A DNA stretch of 64,000 nt from Streptomyces chartreusis. Lineage in GTDB: Bacteria; Actinomycetota; Actinomycetes; Streptomycetales; Streptomycetaceae. The stretch spans positions 8,308,001-8,372,000 of the forward strand of contig NZ_CP023689.1 in NCBI RefSeq assembly GCF_008704715.1. The letters are read 5' to 3'. Of the stretch, positions 43,726 to 52,523 are shown in pieces. Within the stretch, counting starts at the first letter, position 1. Every line of letters begins with the position of its first letter. The notes under the pieces were generated by a model. That model was given only the letters and a program-made list of their open reading frames with translations. It was not told where the DNA came from and ran no database searches. The position numbers and the translations under genes are program-made.

Positions 43726-44868
43726 ATGCCGAGCCCACCCATGCCGCGACACCTCCCGCGTCCCACCGCCCTGCCCGCCCCGAGGACCGGCGCACGCGAC
43801 CGCCCGACCTTGCTGCTCACCGGTGGCAGCGGCGTCCTCGGACGGGCCCTCATCGACGAACTCGCCGCCGACCACGACCTGCTCTGCCTGGTCCGCAACC
43901 GGCCCCTGGGCGACCCGCGGGTGCGTGAGCTGCGGGGCGACCTCCTCGCCCCACGCCTCGGCCTGACCCCGCTGGCCTGGCACGAACTCGCCCTCGAGGT
44001 CGACGTCGTCCTGCACTCCGCCGCAGAGACCAACTGGCGCATGCGGCCCGCCGACATCGAGCGGACCAACATCCACGGCACCGAGGCCGTCCTCGACCTG
44101 GCGGCCCGCGCCGACGCGCCCCTCTACCTGGTCAGCACCGCGTTCGTGGCCAGCACCCCGAGCGAGGAGGACGCGCGACGCTTCCCGGGAGCCGCCGCCT
44201 ACCTCGCCTCCAAGACCATGGCCGAGCAGCTGGTCCGCAACGCCGATCTGCCCGGCGCGATCGTGCGCCCGTCCGTCGTCATGGGCGACTCCTCCAGCGG
44301 ACGCATCGCCGGCCAGCAGGGTCTGACCAAGACTCTCGGCTCGATGGTCCTGGGACAGGTGCCGGTGCTGCCCGGCGCGCCGGACGCCCGCGTCGACATG
44401 GTCCCGCAGGACTACGTCACCCGGGCCGTCGGCGACCTCGTCCGCGGCGGGGTGAGCAGCGGGGAGTTCTGGCTCACGGCGGGCAAGGAGGCACCCCGGC
44501 TCAGCGAGATCGCCGACATCTGCGCGGAGTTCGCCGTCCGCCGCGGACTGCCCGCACCGCAGCGGCCCCGGCTCATCCCCGTCGAGGCGGTGCACCGGCT
44601 GCTGCTGCCCATGCTGGAGGGCACCGCCCTGCCCGAGGCCACGCGCCGCAGGTTCCAGCACTACGCCGAGCTCCTGCTGGTGTTCCAGCGCGAACTTCCC
44701 TTCGACACCTCGCTGGGCCGGCCGCACTGCGGCACCCGCCTCAGCCACGCCGGTATCCGCGCCGCGCTCGTGCGCAACCTGGAGAGCTGGGCCGACGACC
44801 GCTCCGCCCTCCTCACCCGCCACCGCTCTGCCCGCACCGTCACGACCCCGACCGAGGTGGCCTCATGA
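43726..44868 (+). CDS. Thioester reductase / NAD-dependent epimerase-type SDR
   Basis: A 380-residue extended SDR. LLLTGGSGVLGRALIDELAA is the NAD(P)-binding loop, HSAAETNWRMRP and RTNIHGTEAVLDLA are characteristic of thioester-reductase domains (as at the ends of NRPSs), and the catalytic pair is Y159-x3-K163 (YLASK). The likely reaction is reduction of an acyl-CoA or acyl-carrier thioester to an aldehyde. ATG 43726 follows GGGGGAG; the frame opens at a GTG 33 bases earlier. The last four bases overlap the aminotransferase start, so the aldehyde is likely passed straight to amination. Confidence 0.8.
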   Translation: MPSPPMPRHLPRPTALPAPRTGARDRPTLLLTGGSGVLGRALIDELAADHDLLCLVRNRPLGDPRVRELRGDLLAPRLGLTPLAWHELALEVDVVLHSAAETNWRMRPADIERTNIHGTEAVLDLAARADAPLYLVSTAFVASTPSEEDARRFPGAAAYLASKTMAEQLVRNADLPGAIVRPSVVMGDSSSGRIAGQQGLTKTLGSMVLGQVPVLPGAPDARVDMVPQDYVTRAVGDLVRGGVSSGEFWLTAGKEAPRLSEIADICAEFAVRRGLPAPQRPRLIPVEAVHRLLLPMLEGTALPEATRRRFQHYAELLLVFQRELPFDTSLGRPHCGTRLSHAGIRAALVRNLESWADDRSALLTRHRSARTVTTPTEVAS

Positions 44869-46208
44869 CACGCTCCCCGGACACGACGGCCGTACGGGCA
44901 CCGGAGGTCGCAGGGGCACAAGAGGCCACGCCGGCGACGGCGGCCGTGCCGGCACAGGCAACCGACCCGACCGACCCCGCCGACCTCCTCGACCTGTACC
45001 TCCGCCACATCGGCTCCGGCCGCGCCGTCATGGGCCGGGTCCTCGGAGGCATGGCCGAGGTGCGGTCCGAAGGCCCCTGGATCCACACCGACGACGGCCG
45101 CAGGCTCCTCGACTTCGGCGGCTACGGCGTCTTCATCCTCGGCCACCGCCACCCGGCCGTCGTGGCGGCCGTGCACCGGCAGATCGACGCCCACCCACTG
45201 GCCAGCAGGGTCTTCCTGGAACCGGTCGCCGCACGCGCCGCGCAGGCGCTGGCCGCCCACACACCGCCCGGCATGGACTACGTCCACTTCGTCAACTCCG
45301 GCGCCGAGGCCACGGAGGCCGCGCTCAAGCTGGCCCGCGCGCACGGCCGCAACGCCGTCGTCACCACCCGCAAGGGCTTCCACGGCAAGACGCTCGGCGC
45401 CCTCAGCGTCACCGCCAACGCCACCTACCAGACGCCGTTCCAGCCGCTGCTGCCCGACATCACCCAGGTCGGCTACGGGGACGCCGGCGAACTGAAGCAG
45501 GCGCTGGCCGCCCGCCGCGACCGGGCGTGCGTCATCGTCGAGCCGGTGCAGGGCGAGGGCGGCGTGCACATCCCGGACCCCGGCTACCTCACCGAAGTCG
45601 CCGCGCTGTGCCGGGAGTTCGGGGCGCTGCTCGTGGTGGACGAGATCCAGACCGGCATGGGCCGGCTGGGCACCTGGTGGGGCGTGGACGCGGAGGGCGT
45701 CCGCCCGGACATGTTGCTGGCCGGCAAGGGGCTCAGCGGCGGTGTCGTACCGGTCGCCGCGCTGGTCGCCACCGCAGAGGCGTACGCCCCCTTCAGCCGC
45801 GACCCCTACCTGCACACCTCCACCTTCGGAGCCTCCCCGATCGCCTGCGCCGCCGCCCTCGCCGCCGTCGAGACCATGGAGCGCGAGGACACCGTGGCCC
45901 GCGCGGCGACCCTCGGCGCGCGCATCCTCGCCGGGGTGCGGGACGCCTGTGCGCCGTACCGGGAGATCCTCGTCCGCGACGTGCGCGGACGCGGGCTGCT
46001 GATCGGGATCGAGTTCGCCGAGGAACGGGCCGTCGGTGAACTCCTGCTGGAACTCATCACGCGCGGCGTCCTCGTCAACCACTCCCTCAACTCCACCCGC
46101 GTGCTGCGCCTCACCCCGCCCGCCGTGGTGGCGGACGACGCGCTCGACCTGTTCTTCACGACCCTCGCCGAGGCCCTGCGCACCACGGCCGTCCGTATGG
46201 CCGGCTGA
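44865..46208 (+). CDS. Class III PLP-dependent aminotransferase
   Basis: A 447-residue omega-transaminase-type enzyme. PLP lysine K288 is in LLAGKGLSGG; VNSGAEATEAALKLAR, GFHGKTLGALSVT, EPVQGEGGVHIP and VVDEIQTGMGRLG are all canonical. Coupled by an ATGA overlap to the thioester reductase, it most likely converts a fatty aldehyde to a primary alkylamine, the logic known from TamH of tambjamine synthesis, where both activities are fused in one protein. The amino donor is unknown. Confidence 0.87.
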   Translation: MTRSPDTTAVRAPEVAGAQEATPATAAVPAQATDPTDPADLLDLYLRHIGSGRAVMGRVLGGMAEVRSEGPWIHTDDGRRLLDFGGYGVFILGHRHPAVVAAVHRQIDAHPLASRVFLEPVAARAAQALAAHTPPGMDYVHFVNSGAEATEAALKLARAHGRNAVVTTRKGFHGKTLGALSVTANATYQTPFQPLLPDITQVGYGDAGELKQALAARRDRACVIVEPVQGEGGVHIPDPGYLTEVAALCREFGALLVVDEIQTGMGRLGTWWGVDAEGVRPDMLLAGKGLSGGVVPVAALVATAEAYAPFSRDPYLHTSTFGASPIACAAALAAVETMEREDTVARAATLGARILAGVRDACAPYREILVRDVRGRGLLIGIEFAEERAVGELLLELITRGVLVNHSLNSTRVLRLTPPAVVADDALDLFFTTLAEALRTTAVRMAG

Positions 46209-46243
46209 TCAGGGAACCCCACCCGGGAAGGAACGGAACCCCC

Positions 46244-46708
46244 ATGCGTCAAGTGGTCCTGCACGCGATCGCCGGCGGCTCGGAGCCGGCCGCCGTCTAC
46301 CACCGCATCACCGACTTCCGCCGCTACCCCGAACTCACCGACACCGTGCGCGAGGTCCGCGTGGACGCGCTGCCTGACGGATCGGTGGTGTCGGACTGGA
46401 CCGTCTCCTTCCGGGGCGGGCTGATGCGCTGGCGGGAACGCGACACGTTCGCCCCGGACACGCTCACGCTCACCTTCGAGCAGCTCAGCGGCGACTTCCA
46501 GACCTTCGAGGGGAGCTGGCGCTGCGAGCCCTGCGAGGGCGGCACGCTCGTCGTGTTCACCGCCTCCTTCGACCTCGGGATCCCGACCCTCGCGGAGATC
46601 CTCGACCCCGTCGCCGAGTCCACCCTGCGGACCAACATCGCCCGAATCCTGGCGGGCCTGGTGGGCGCGGAGGTGATCGATGAGTGCGCCGCCACCGCTC
46701 ACGGCTGA
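46244..46708 (+). CDS. SRPBCC (polyketide cyclase/START-like) protein
   Basis: A 154-residue START-fold protein (YHRITDFRRYPELTDTVREV, then VSDWTVSFRGGLMRWRERDT) of the SRPBCC superfamily. These proteins bind hydrophobic ligands in a cavity and may act as cyclases, hydratases or carriers. In this operon it could hold the lipid intermediate. It has GGAAGG ahead and overlaps the flavin reductase gene by 29 bases. Confidence 0.82.
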   Translation: MRQVVLHAIAGGSEPAAVYHRITDFRRYPELTDTVREVRVDALPDGSVVSDWTVSFRGGLMRWRERDTFAPDTLTLTFEQLSGDFQTFEGSWRCEPCEGGTLVVFTASFDLGIPTLAEILDPVAESTLRTNIARILAGLVGAEVIDECAATAHG

Positions 46709-47243
46709 GTACGCCACCTACCACGACCCCCTGCACGACGACCCCGGCCCCGGCGCCGCCCGCTGTCTAGGCCTCTACGCCAAGCTGGCCGCCGGTGTCA
46801 CCGTCGTGACCGCGCGCGGCGAGGACGGGCCGCTCGGGATGACGGTGTCCGCCGTGACGTCCCTGTCGGCCCGGCCGCCGCTGCTCCTGGCCTGCCTGCG
46901 CGACGGCTCCCGCACCCTCACCGCCGTCCGGGCCCACGGAGCCTTCGCTGTGCACCTGCTGCGCGAGGAACAGCACGAACTGGCGGGCCGGTTCGCGAAC
47001 CCGACGACCCCCGCCGCGGAACGGTTCGCCGGCACGGACATGCGCGAGGTCCTCGGCGTCCCGGTGATCGCGGGCGCGCTGGCCTGGTCGGTGTGCCTGG
47101 TGGTGGACGTACGCCGGTACGGCGACCACCACCTGGTCGTGGGACAGGCCGCCGCCGTGCACGTGGGCGGCGGGCGCCCGCTGCTCTGGCACGACCGCCG
47201 GTTCCGCTCGCTGCGCGACCTCGTACCGGAGGACACCGGATGA
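46680..47243 (+). CDS. Flavin reductase (VlmR/HpaC-like)
   Basis: A 187-residue FMN-binding split-barrel flavin reductase: GMTVSAVTSLSARPPLLLAC, then the histidine in GAFAVHLLREEQHELAGRFA, and PLLWHDRRFRSL at the end. Such proteins supply reduced flavin to two-component monooxygenases. The partner is probably the acyl-CoA-dehydrogenase-fold protein at 42529. The ATG overlaps the SRPBCC stop; its own stop overlaps the next ATG. Confidence 0.88.
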   Translation: MSAPPPLTAEYATYHDPLHDDPGPGAARCLGLYAKLAAGVTVVTARGEDGPLGMTVSAVTSLSARPPLLLACLRDGSRTLTAVRAHGAFAVHLLREEQHELAGRFANPTTPAAERFAGTDMREVLGVPVIAGALAWSVCLVVDVRRYGDHHLVVGQAAAVHVGGGRPLLWHDRRFRSLRDLVPEDTG

Positions 47244-48562
47244 CACCGTCGGCGTCCGGCACCCCTGCCTGGGAGCAGCCCGACCTGCCCGCCCGGCCTC
47301 CGCTGCACGGCACCGTCACGGCCGACGTGGCGGTGGTCGGGGCCGGTCTGGCGGGTCTCGCCTGCGCCTACCACCTGGCCGAACGCGACCCGGGCCGCGA
47401 GATCGTGGTGATCGACGCCGAGGGACCCGCCGCCGGTGCCAGCGGCCGGGGCACAGGTCTGCTGGGGCCACGCGCGGGACCCGCGATCGACCGCGCCCTA
47501 CGCCGTCACGGGCCGTGGGCCGCACGCCGGATGCATCTGGCGAGCGAACGGGCCGTGAAGGAGGTCCTCGACCTGTGCGGGCGGCTCGACGTGCCGTGCG
47601 GGCTGCGCCCCGGCGCGCAGATCATGGCGACGCGCGCCCCGGCCGGCCTGGCGTCGCTCGGCCGGCAGGCCGGGGCCTACCGTGCGCTGGGCCTGGACGT
47701 CCCGGAGCTGTCCGGCGCGCAGGTACGCGCGCGCGTGGGCGTCCCGTACACCGCGGGCCTGCTGCACCGCACCGCCGCCACCCTCGACCCGGCCGCCCTC
47801 ACCGGCGCCCTCGCCCGTGCCTGCGCCGCCAAGGGCGTGCGGTTCCACGGGCGCAGCCCGCTGCTGGCGGTCCGCGCGGGGGAGCGGGGCGGCTGCGAGC
47901 TGGACTTCCCGCACGGCCGCCTGCACACCGGTCGGGCGGTCCTCGCCGTCAACTCCGCCGCGCCGTCCCTCGGTCTGCCGGTCGGCACGATCATGCCGCT
48001 GGAGGTGTACGCCGTCGCCACCGCGCCCGTGAGCGACGCGGCGTACGAGGAACTCGGCGGGTTCGACGGGTACGCCGTCGTCGACGCCCTGCCGATGGCC
48101 CCGTACTTCCGGCCGCTCCCCGACGGCGGGCTCGTGGCCGGCGGCGGCACGGTCACCCTGCCCGCCGGACTCGGCGCCCCCCGGCTGCACGCGGCCCGGG
48201 AGCGGGCCTGGGCGTGGCTGGGCCGCTGGGTGCGGTCCCTGCACCCCGAGCTGGCCCATCTGCCGGTCACCCACCGCTGGTCCGGCCGCGTCGGCATGAC
48301 CGGCGACGGGCTGCCGGTGGTCGGCCCCGTCCACGGCCTGCCCGGCGTCTGGTACATCGGCGGCTGCTGCGGCCACGGTCTGGCGATGTCCGTGGCCCAC
48401 GGAGCCCATGTCGCCGCGGCCCTCCTGGGCGAGGCGGCCCCCGGGGACCCGCTGCCCTGGCACCGGTCCGCCGCCCCGCGCATGCCCGTGCACGGCCCCG
48501 CCCGCCCCCTCCTGCGGACCTACCTGGACGCCCTCGGCCGCTCCACGCGGCGCACCTGCTGA
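47240..48562 (+). CDS. DAO-family FAD-dependent oxidoreductase
   Basis: A 440-residue FAD enzyme of the glycine/D-amino-acid oxidase family. VAVVGAGLAGLACAYHLAER at about 30-49 binds FAD; GAQIMATRAPAGL and VYAVATAPVSD form the middle, and GDGLPVVGPVHGLPGVWYIG and GGCCGHGLAMS close the flavin site. It would oxidise an amine, hydrazine or amino-acid-derived group. In an azoxy-like route it is a candidate for oxidising a hydrazine to an azo or hydrazone. Start coupled (ATGA) to the flavin reductase. Confidence 0.83.
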   Translation: MTPSASGTPAWEQPDLPARPPLHGTVTADVAVVGAGLAGLACAYHLAERDPGREIVVIDAEGPAAGASGRGTGLLGPRAGPAIDRALRRHGPWAARRMHLASERAVKEVLDLCGRLDVPCGLRPGAQIMATRAPAGLASLGRQAGAYRALGLDVPELSGAQVRARVGVPYTAGLLHRTAATLDPAALTGALARACAAKGVRFHGRSPLLAVRAGERGGCELDFPHGRLHTGRAVLAVNSAAPSLGLPVGTIMPLEVYAVATAPVSDAAYEELGGFDGYAVVDALPMAPYFRPLPDGGLVAGGGTVTLPAGLGAPRLHAARERAWAWLGRWVRSLHPELAHLPVTHRWSGRVGMTGDGLPVVGPVHGLPGVWYIGGCCGHGLAMSVAHGAHVAAALLGEAAPGDPLPWHRSAAPRMPVHGPARPLLRTYLDALGRSTRRTC

Positions 48563-48605
48563 CACCCCGCCCGCCGACACGTTCCACCGACACGGAGGTC
48601 CCGCC

Positions 48606-49850
48606 ATGACCCGACGCCCCCTCGGCAGCGACGGCTGCCTGCCGCCGACGCTCCGGATGGGCACCGCGGACGTCGCCTACCACCTGGGCATGCGCGGCAG
48701 ACCGCTGCCGCTCGCCTTCGTGTTCGGGTTCGGCGGCCGGGCACCGACCCTGGACGCGGTACGCGCGCGCGTGGCCGAACGCGCCCACCGCATCCCGTCG
48801 TTGCGCTACCGCATCGAACGGCACCGCCACGTGTTCCGGCGCGTCGACGGGATCGCCGTGGAGCGTCATGTGCACGAGGTGTGGCTGCCCGAGGACGCCG
48901 ACGAGGCGGAAGCCGCGAGGCTGATGCTGACCCGGCCCATGAACACGGGCACCCGGCCGCCGTGGGACGTGTGGCTGGTGCACGGCCCGGGCGGCGGCCA
49001 CAGCCTGTGCTATCGCTCCGACCACGCCGTGCAGGACGGCGTCGGCGCCGCCCACACCGTCCGGGACCTCCTCGACGACCACCCCCAGGGCGGCCCCGTG
49101 GCCCACCACGCCTCGTGGCCGACCCGCCGGGGTCTGGCCGACGCCCTCGGCGACGCAGTGGGCGGCTTCCGCGCCCCCACCGCCAAACCCGCCTTCGACG
49201 GGCCGAGCAGCGGCCGCACCACGCTGTGCCGGGCACACACCCCACTGGCCAGGCTGCGCGCCATCGGCCGCGCACACGGCGGCACCGTCAACGACGTCTA
49301 CCTCGCCGCCCTCTCCCACGCCGTGCACACCTGGCACATGAAGGCGACCGGAACACCCCATCCGCCGCTGCCCGTGGCGGTCCCCATGTCGGTCCGGTCG
49401 CCGGGGGAGGAGTGCGCCCCCGGCAACCGGATGGTCACCGCCCGGCTCCTGCTGCCCTGTGACGAGCCGTCACCGCGACAGGCCCTCGCCCGGGTGATCG
49501 CGGCCACGGCCCAACTGCGCGCGAGCCGCCGCCGCGACGCCGTCCGCCTCCTGCTCGCCGCGACCCCCCGGGCCCTGGGCGCCCGCGTCGGCACCCGCAT
49601 GGTCAACGGCGACGTCGTCGCCGGACCGGCCAGCAGCGTCAACTTCGGTACCGCCCTCGTCCACCAGGGGGCCGCGTCCCGCAGTGCCGCGGTCTTCGCG
49701 GGCGTCGCCGCCGGTATCCGCTGCCTGACGACCCTGACGAGCCAGCACGACACCTCCTGCCTCACGGTCGTGCACGACACCACGCTGGCCACCGCCGACG
49801 AACTCCCGGACCTGTGGCTGGCGGCCCTGCTGGAACTGGAGCGCGCCTAG
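48606..49850 (+). CDS. WS/DGAT-like acyltransferase
   Basis: A 414-residue protein of the wax-ester synthase/diacylglycerol acyltransferase superfamily. The catalytic H-H-x3-D-G is S-D-H-A-V-Q-D-G here: the second histidine and the DG remain, the first histidine is aspartate. NDVYLAALSHAVHTW and VPMSVRSPGEECAPGNRMVT are the other family landmarks. It could transfer an acyl chain to an amine or hydroxyl of the pathway product. GGAGG precedes ATG 48606. Last gene of the operon; a strong terminator follows. Confidence 0.8.
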   Translation: MTRRPLGSDGCLPPTLRMGTADVAYHLGMRGRPLPLAFVFGFGGRAPTLDAVRARVAERAHRIPSLRYRIERHRHVFRRVDGIAVERHVHEVWLPEDADEAEAARLMLTRPMNTGTRPPWDVWLVHGPGGGHSLCYRSDHAVQDGVGAAHTVRDLLDDHPQGGPVAHHASWPTRRGLADALGDAVGGFRAPTAKPAFDGPSSGRTTLCRAHTPLARLRAIGRAHGGTVNDVYLAALSHAVHTWHMKATGTPHPPLPVAVPMSVRSPGEECAPGNRMVTARLLLPCDEPSPRQALARVIAATAQLRASRRRDAVRLLLAATPRALGARVGTRMVNGDVVAGPASSVNFGTALVHQGAASRSAAVFAGVAAGIRCLTTLTSQHDTSCLTVVHDTTLATADELPDLWLAALLELERA

Positions 49851-49873
49851 CCGCCGTACGGATGCACAGCACA

Positions 49874-49903
49874 GGAGCCCCGGGCCGCACCGCCCGGGGC
49901 TCC
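49874..49903. terminator. Strong bidirectional terminator after the azoxy-like operon
   Basis: GGAGCCCCGGG / CCCGGGGCTCC is a perfect 11-bp stem with an eight-base loop, followed by TTCTTCG. It separates the forward operon ending at 49850 from the reverse operon ending at 49917. Confidence 0.88.
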
Positions 49904-49916
49904 TTCTTCGTGCCGG

Positions 49917-50807
49917 TCACTTCGTCAGCGTGCCCGTGGTCAGGAACGCGCACTTGGCCGCGGCCTCGGTCAGCAGCGGCAGATAGGGGGCGAGCCGCTG
50001 GATGACGTACGGCAGCGTGAAGAGATCGGCGACGCCGGCCTCCCAGCCCTGCTCCGCCCACCAGCCCTCGGGGTCCGCGAGCTGCCAGTGCCAGGCGATG
50101 CCGGTCGTGGACAGGGCCTCCAGGAAGGGCGCCACGAACGCGGTGGAGGCGGCCTCGGCGTTCACGCACTCCGCGCCGAACGTGCTTCCGGGCGCCGAGA
50201 GTTGCGTCATCGCGCCGACCACGGCCATCACGGCGTCCGGCCGGAGGTGGTACAGCAGTGTCTCGGCCAGCCACGCCGTGGGCCGTCGTGGATCGAAGCC
50301 CGCCGCGAGGAGGGGTTCGGCCCAGGACCCGGCCGGGTCGACGCCGACCGTGCTGCGCCGGCCGCAGGTGGGTCGGGTCCCGTCCAGCACGCGGTCCTTG
50401 AACTCCAGAAGGGCGGGCGCCTCGACCTCGAAGACGTGCACACCGGCCGGCCAGGGCAGCCGGAAGGCACGGGTGTCGAGGTCGGCGCCGAGCAGCACCA
50501 CCTGGCGGCAGCCCGAGCGGGACGCGGTGACCAGGTACTCGTCGAAGAAGCGGGTGCGCACCACGGCCCAGTCGGGCAGCAGGCGTTGCAGCGGCCCGTC
50601 ACCGGGCGGCCCGCCGGCGAACCGGGCCGCGTGCAGGAATTCCGCGGCCCACGGATCGAGCACGTACGGCGAGTCCCGGCCGCACTCGGCGGCATGCGCG
50701 GCGGCCGTCCAGAGCGCCACGCGCGAGAGGCCGTACGACGGTGGGACGCCCTCGGCAAAGGTGCCGTCCGGCGCCGAGCCGGGCTGCGGGCTTGCGGACT
50801 CGGGCAA
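49917..50807 (-). CDS. LCMT/TIGR00027-type SAM-dependent methyltransferase
   Basis: A 296-residue methyltransferase of the leucine-carboxyl-methyltransferase-like group common in actinomycete secondary metabolism. VRTRFFDEYLVTASRSGCRQ followed by VVLLGADLDTRAFRL and VFEVEAPALLEFKDRVL form the SAM pocket. The substrate is unknown; an O-methylation of the neighbouring pathway's product is an attractive guess only. The start is a TTG with GGAGG six bases upstream. It is the last gene of the reverse-strand group. Confidence 0.82.
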   Translation of the reverse strand: MPESASPQPGSAPDGTFAEGVPPSYGLSRVALWTAAAHAAECGRDSPYVLDPWAAEFLHAARFAGGPPGDGPLQRLLPDWAVVRTRFFDEYLVTASRSGCRQVVLLGADLDTRAFRLPWPAGVHVFEVEAPALLEFKDRVLDGTRPTCGRRSTVGVDPAGSWAEPLLAAGFDPRRPTAWLAETLLYHLRPDAVMAVVGAMTQLSAPGSTFGAECVNAEAASTAFVAPFLEALSTTGIAWHWQLADPEGWWAEQGWEAGVADLFTLPYVIQRLAPYLPLLTEAAAKCAFLTTGTLTK

Positions 50808-50870
50808 GGAGAACCTCCATATGGTCAGCGGGTGCAGGGTGGGCCCGAACGGTCCGGCGGACCGCGTCGG

Positions 50871-52415
50871 TCAGCGGGAGTGGCGGCGGGCGAGCAGGTA
50901 CGCCAGCGCGCCCAGGGCGACGAGGCCGCCGGAGGGGCGCGTCGGGCGCTGGCCGCCCATCGCGGCGGTGGTACGCGGCTCGTGGACCTGCAAAGCGAAC
51001 TGGCGGTTGGCGATGTCCCCGAGCACCCCACGCATCTGCTCGGGGCTGGTGACGGCGGCGAGCAGCAGCTCCATGGAGTTGCGCGCGAACTGGTGCCGCC
51101 CCAGGAACTCGCGGCCCAGCGCGAGGAGGATCTTCGCCACCTCGCCCTGGAACACCTCCGGCAGTGTGATCTCGGGGGCGAGGCAGCGCACCGACCCGTC
51201 GAGGTTGGCGAAGGACTTGCCGAGCAGCGAGACCGCCGGCGGCGAGCCGATGCCCCGCTTGGTCGCCTTCGCGAGCACGGTCGTGAGGGACACCCCGAAG
51301 TTCAGGTCCTCCAGCGACAGATGGGACACCTTGGGCACGAAGGCCGCCATGTCGGCGGTGAACGCGGGCATGTTGGACCACGACGTCACCCGGCCCATCT
51401 CGGCCCAGTGGCGGGCGAGCCCGGCGCCGTCGTTCTGCGCCAGCGTCATGAACAGCGGCAGCAGTTGCAGACTGGTACGGCGGTCCAGGCGGCCGACCAT
51501 GCCCCAGTCGATGAGCGTCGCGGGTCCCCCGGGCACGGCGAAGACGTTGCCCGCGTGCGGGTCGGCGTGGAAGACGCGGTGCACGAAGTACCCGTGGTAC
51601 ATGAACCGCAGCAGGTCCTTGCCGATCTCGATGCGCTCGTCGTCGCCGAAGTGGGCGCGGTCGATGTGCCGTACCGACTTCCCCGGGGCCAGCGACTGGA
51701 CCAGGACCCGGGGGCTCGCGTGCAGCACCCTGGGCACCTCCAGTGTGCGGAAGGACCGCACGTACTCCCGGGCCTCGTCCATGTTGCGGGCCTCGCCGGT
51801 GAAGTCCAGCTCCGGCTCCATCGCGTCGAAGACGGAGCCGAGCATCGCCTCGACGTCGATGACCTCGTTGAAGCGGGGCGCGACCCTGGCCACGATCCGG
51901 GAGGCACGGCGCATCAGGGCCATGTCCGCGAGCACGCCCTCACGGATCCCGGGGCGCTGGATCTTGACCACGGCCGGGCGACCGCCGGGCAGGGTGACCC
52001 GGTAGACCTGGGCGAGGGAGGCGGCGCCGAGCGGGGCGACGGTGTCGATGTCGTCGAACCGCAGCTTCCAGTCGGGCCCCAGATCGCCGGCCAGTACGGG
52101 TTCGAACACCGAGAAGGGCTGGACGTCCACCTCGTCGTGCAGGTTCTGGAGCTCGTCCCGGATGGACTGCGGCACCATGTCGGGCCGGGTGGACAGGATC
52201 TGACCGAGCTTCACATAGAAGGGGCCGAGGCTCTCCAGGGCGTGCCGCACCGCCTTGGCCCGCCGTTCGTCCGCCCCCGCGCCGCCCTCGGCCGCACCCG
52301 CCTCCCCCTGTCTCGTACGTCTGCGCAGCCGCGCGGCCTGCCCGACCTCGTCGGCGACGAGGCTCCCCAGCACCTTGACCACCAGCCGCAGCCGATCCCC
52401 GACGACAGAAGCCAT
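50871..52415 (-). CDS. AarF/ABC1/UbiB-family atypical kinase
   Basis: A 514-residue UbiB-type protein. ESLGPFYVKLGQILSTRPDM holds the KxGQ signature, VVKIQRPGI the ATP lysine, HADPHAGNVF the catalytic loop and LIDWGM the metal site. The last residues (LVALGALAYLLA) may be a membrane anchor. UbiB proteins have ATPase activity linked to handling of isoprenoid or other lipid intermediates such as ubiquinone precursors. Its presence in a metabolite locus suggests lipid extraction or transport, not proven. Confidence 0.88.
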   Translation of the reverse strand: MASVVGDRLRLVVKVLGSLVADEVGQAARLRRRTRQGEAGAAEGGAGADERRAKAVRHALESLGPFYVKLGQILSTRPDMVPQSIRDELQNLHDEVDVQPFSVFEPVLAGDLGPDWKLRFDDIDTVAPLGAASLAQVYRVTLPGGRPAVVKIQRPGIREGVLADMALMRRASRIVARVAPRFNEVIDVEAMLGSVFDAMEPELDFTGEARNMDEAREYVRSFRTLEVPRVLHASPRVLVQSLAPGKSVRHIDRAHFGDDERIEIGKDLLRFMYHGYFVHRVFHADPHAGNVFAVPGGPATLIDWGMVGRLDRRTSLQLLPLFMTLAQNDGAGLARHWAEMGRVTSWSNMPAFTADMAAFVPKVSHLSLEDLNFGVSLTTVLAKATKRGIGSPPAVSLLGKSFANLDGSVRCLAPEITLPEVFQGEVAKILLALGREFLGRHQFARNSMELLLAAVTSPEQMRGVLGDIANRQFALQVHEPRTTAAMGGQRPTRPSGGLVALGALAYLLARRHSR

Positions 52416-52523
52416 CGTGCGTGATCTCCTCAGGTAGAGCGGATCGCCGGACCGGTACGGCGACCGGCCCAGCGGAAGTACGTGCCGAGCCGGTCCCCGC
52501 GAGTCGTGCGGATGTGGGCGCCG

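Noticed and set aside
41749..44823. A 1024-codon open frame on the reverse strand across the azoxy-like operon
   Set aside because: It is antisense to three clear genes (DUF2156, ACAD-fold, thioester reductase), has no family motif and poor ribosome-binding signal. High G+C content leaves such antisense frames open.
40935..49850. Naming the operon valanimycin, elaiomycin or tambjamine
   Set aside because: No seryl-tRNA synthetase, valine decarboxylase, bipyrrole or acyl-ligase genes are present. The similarity is of logic and families only.
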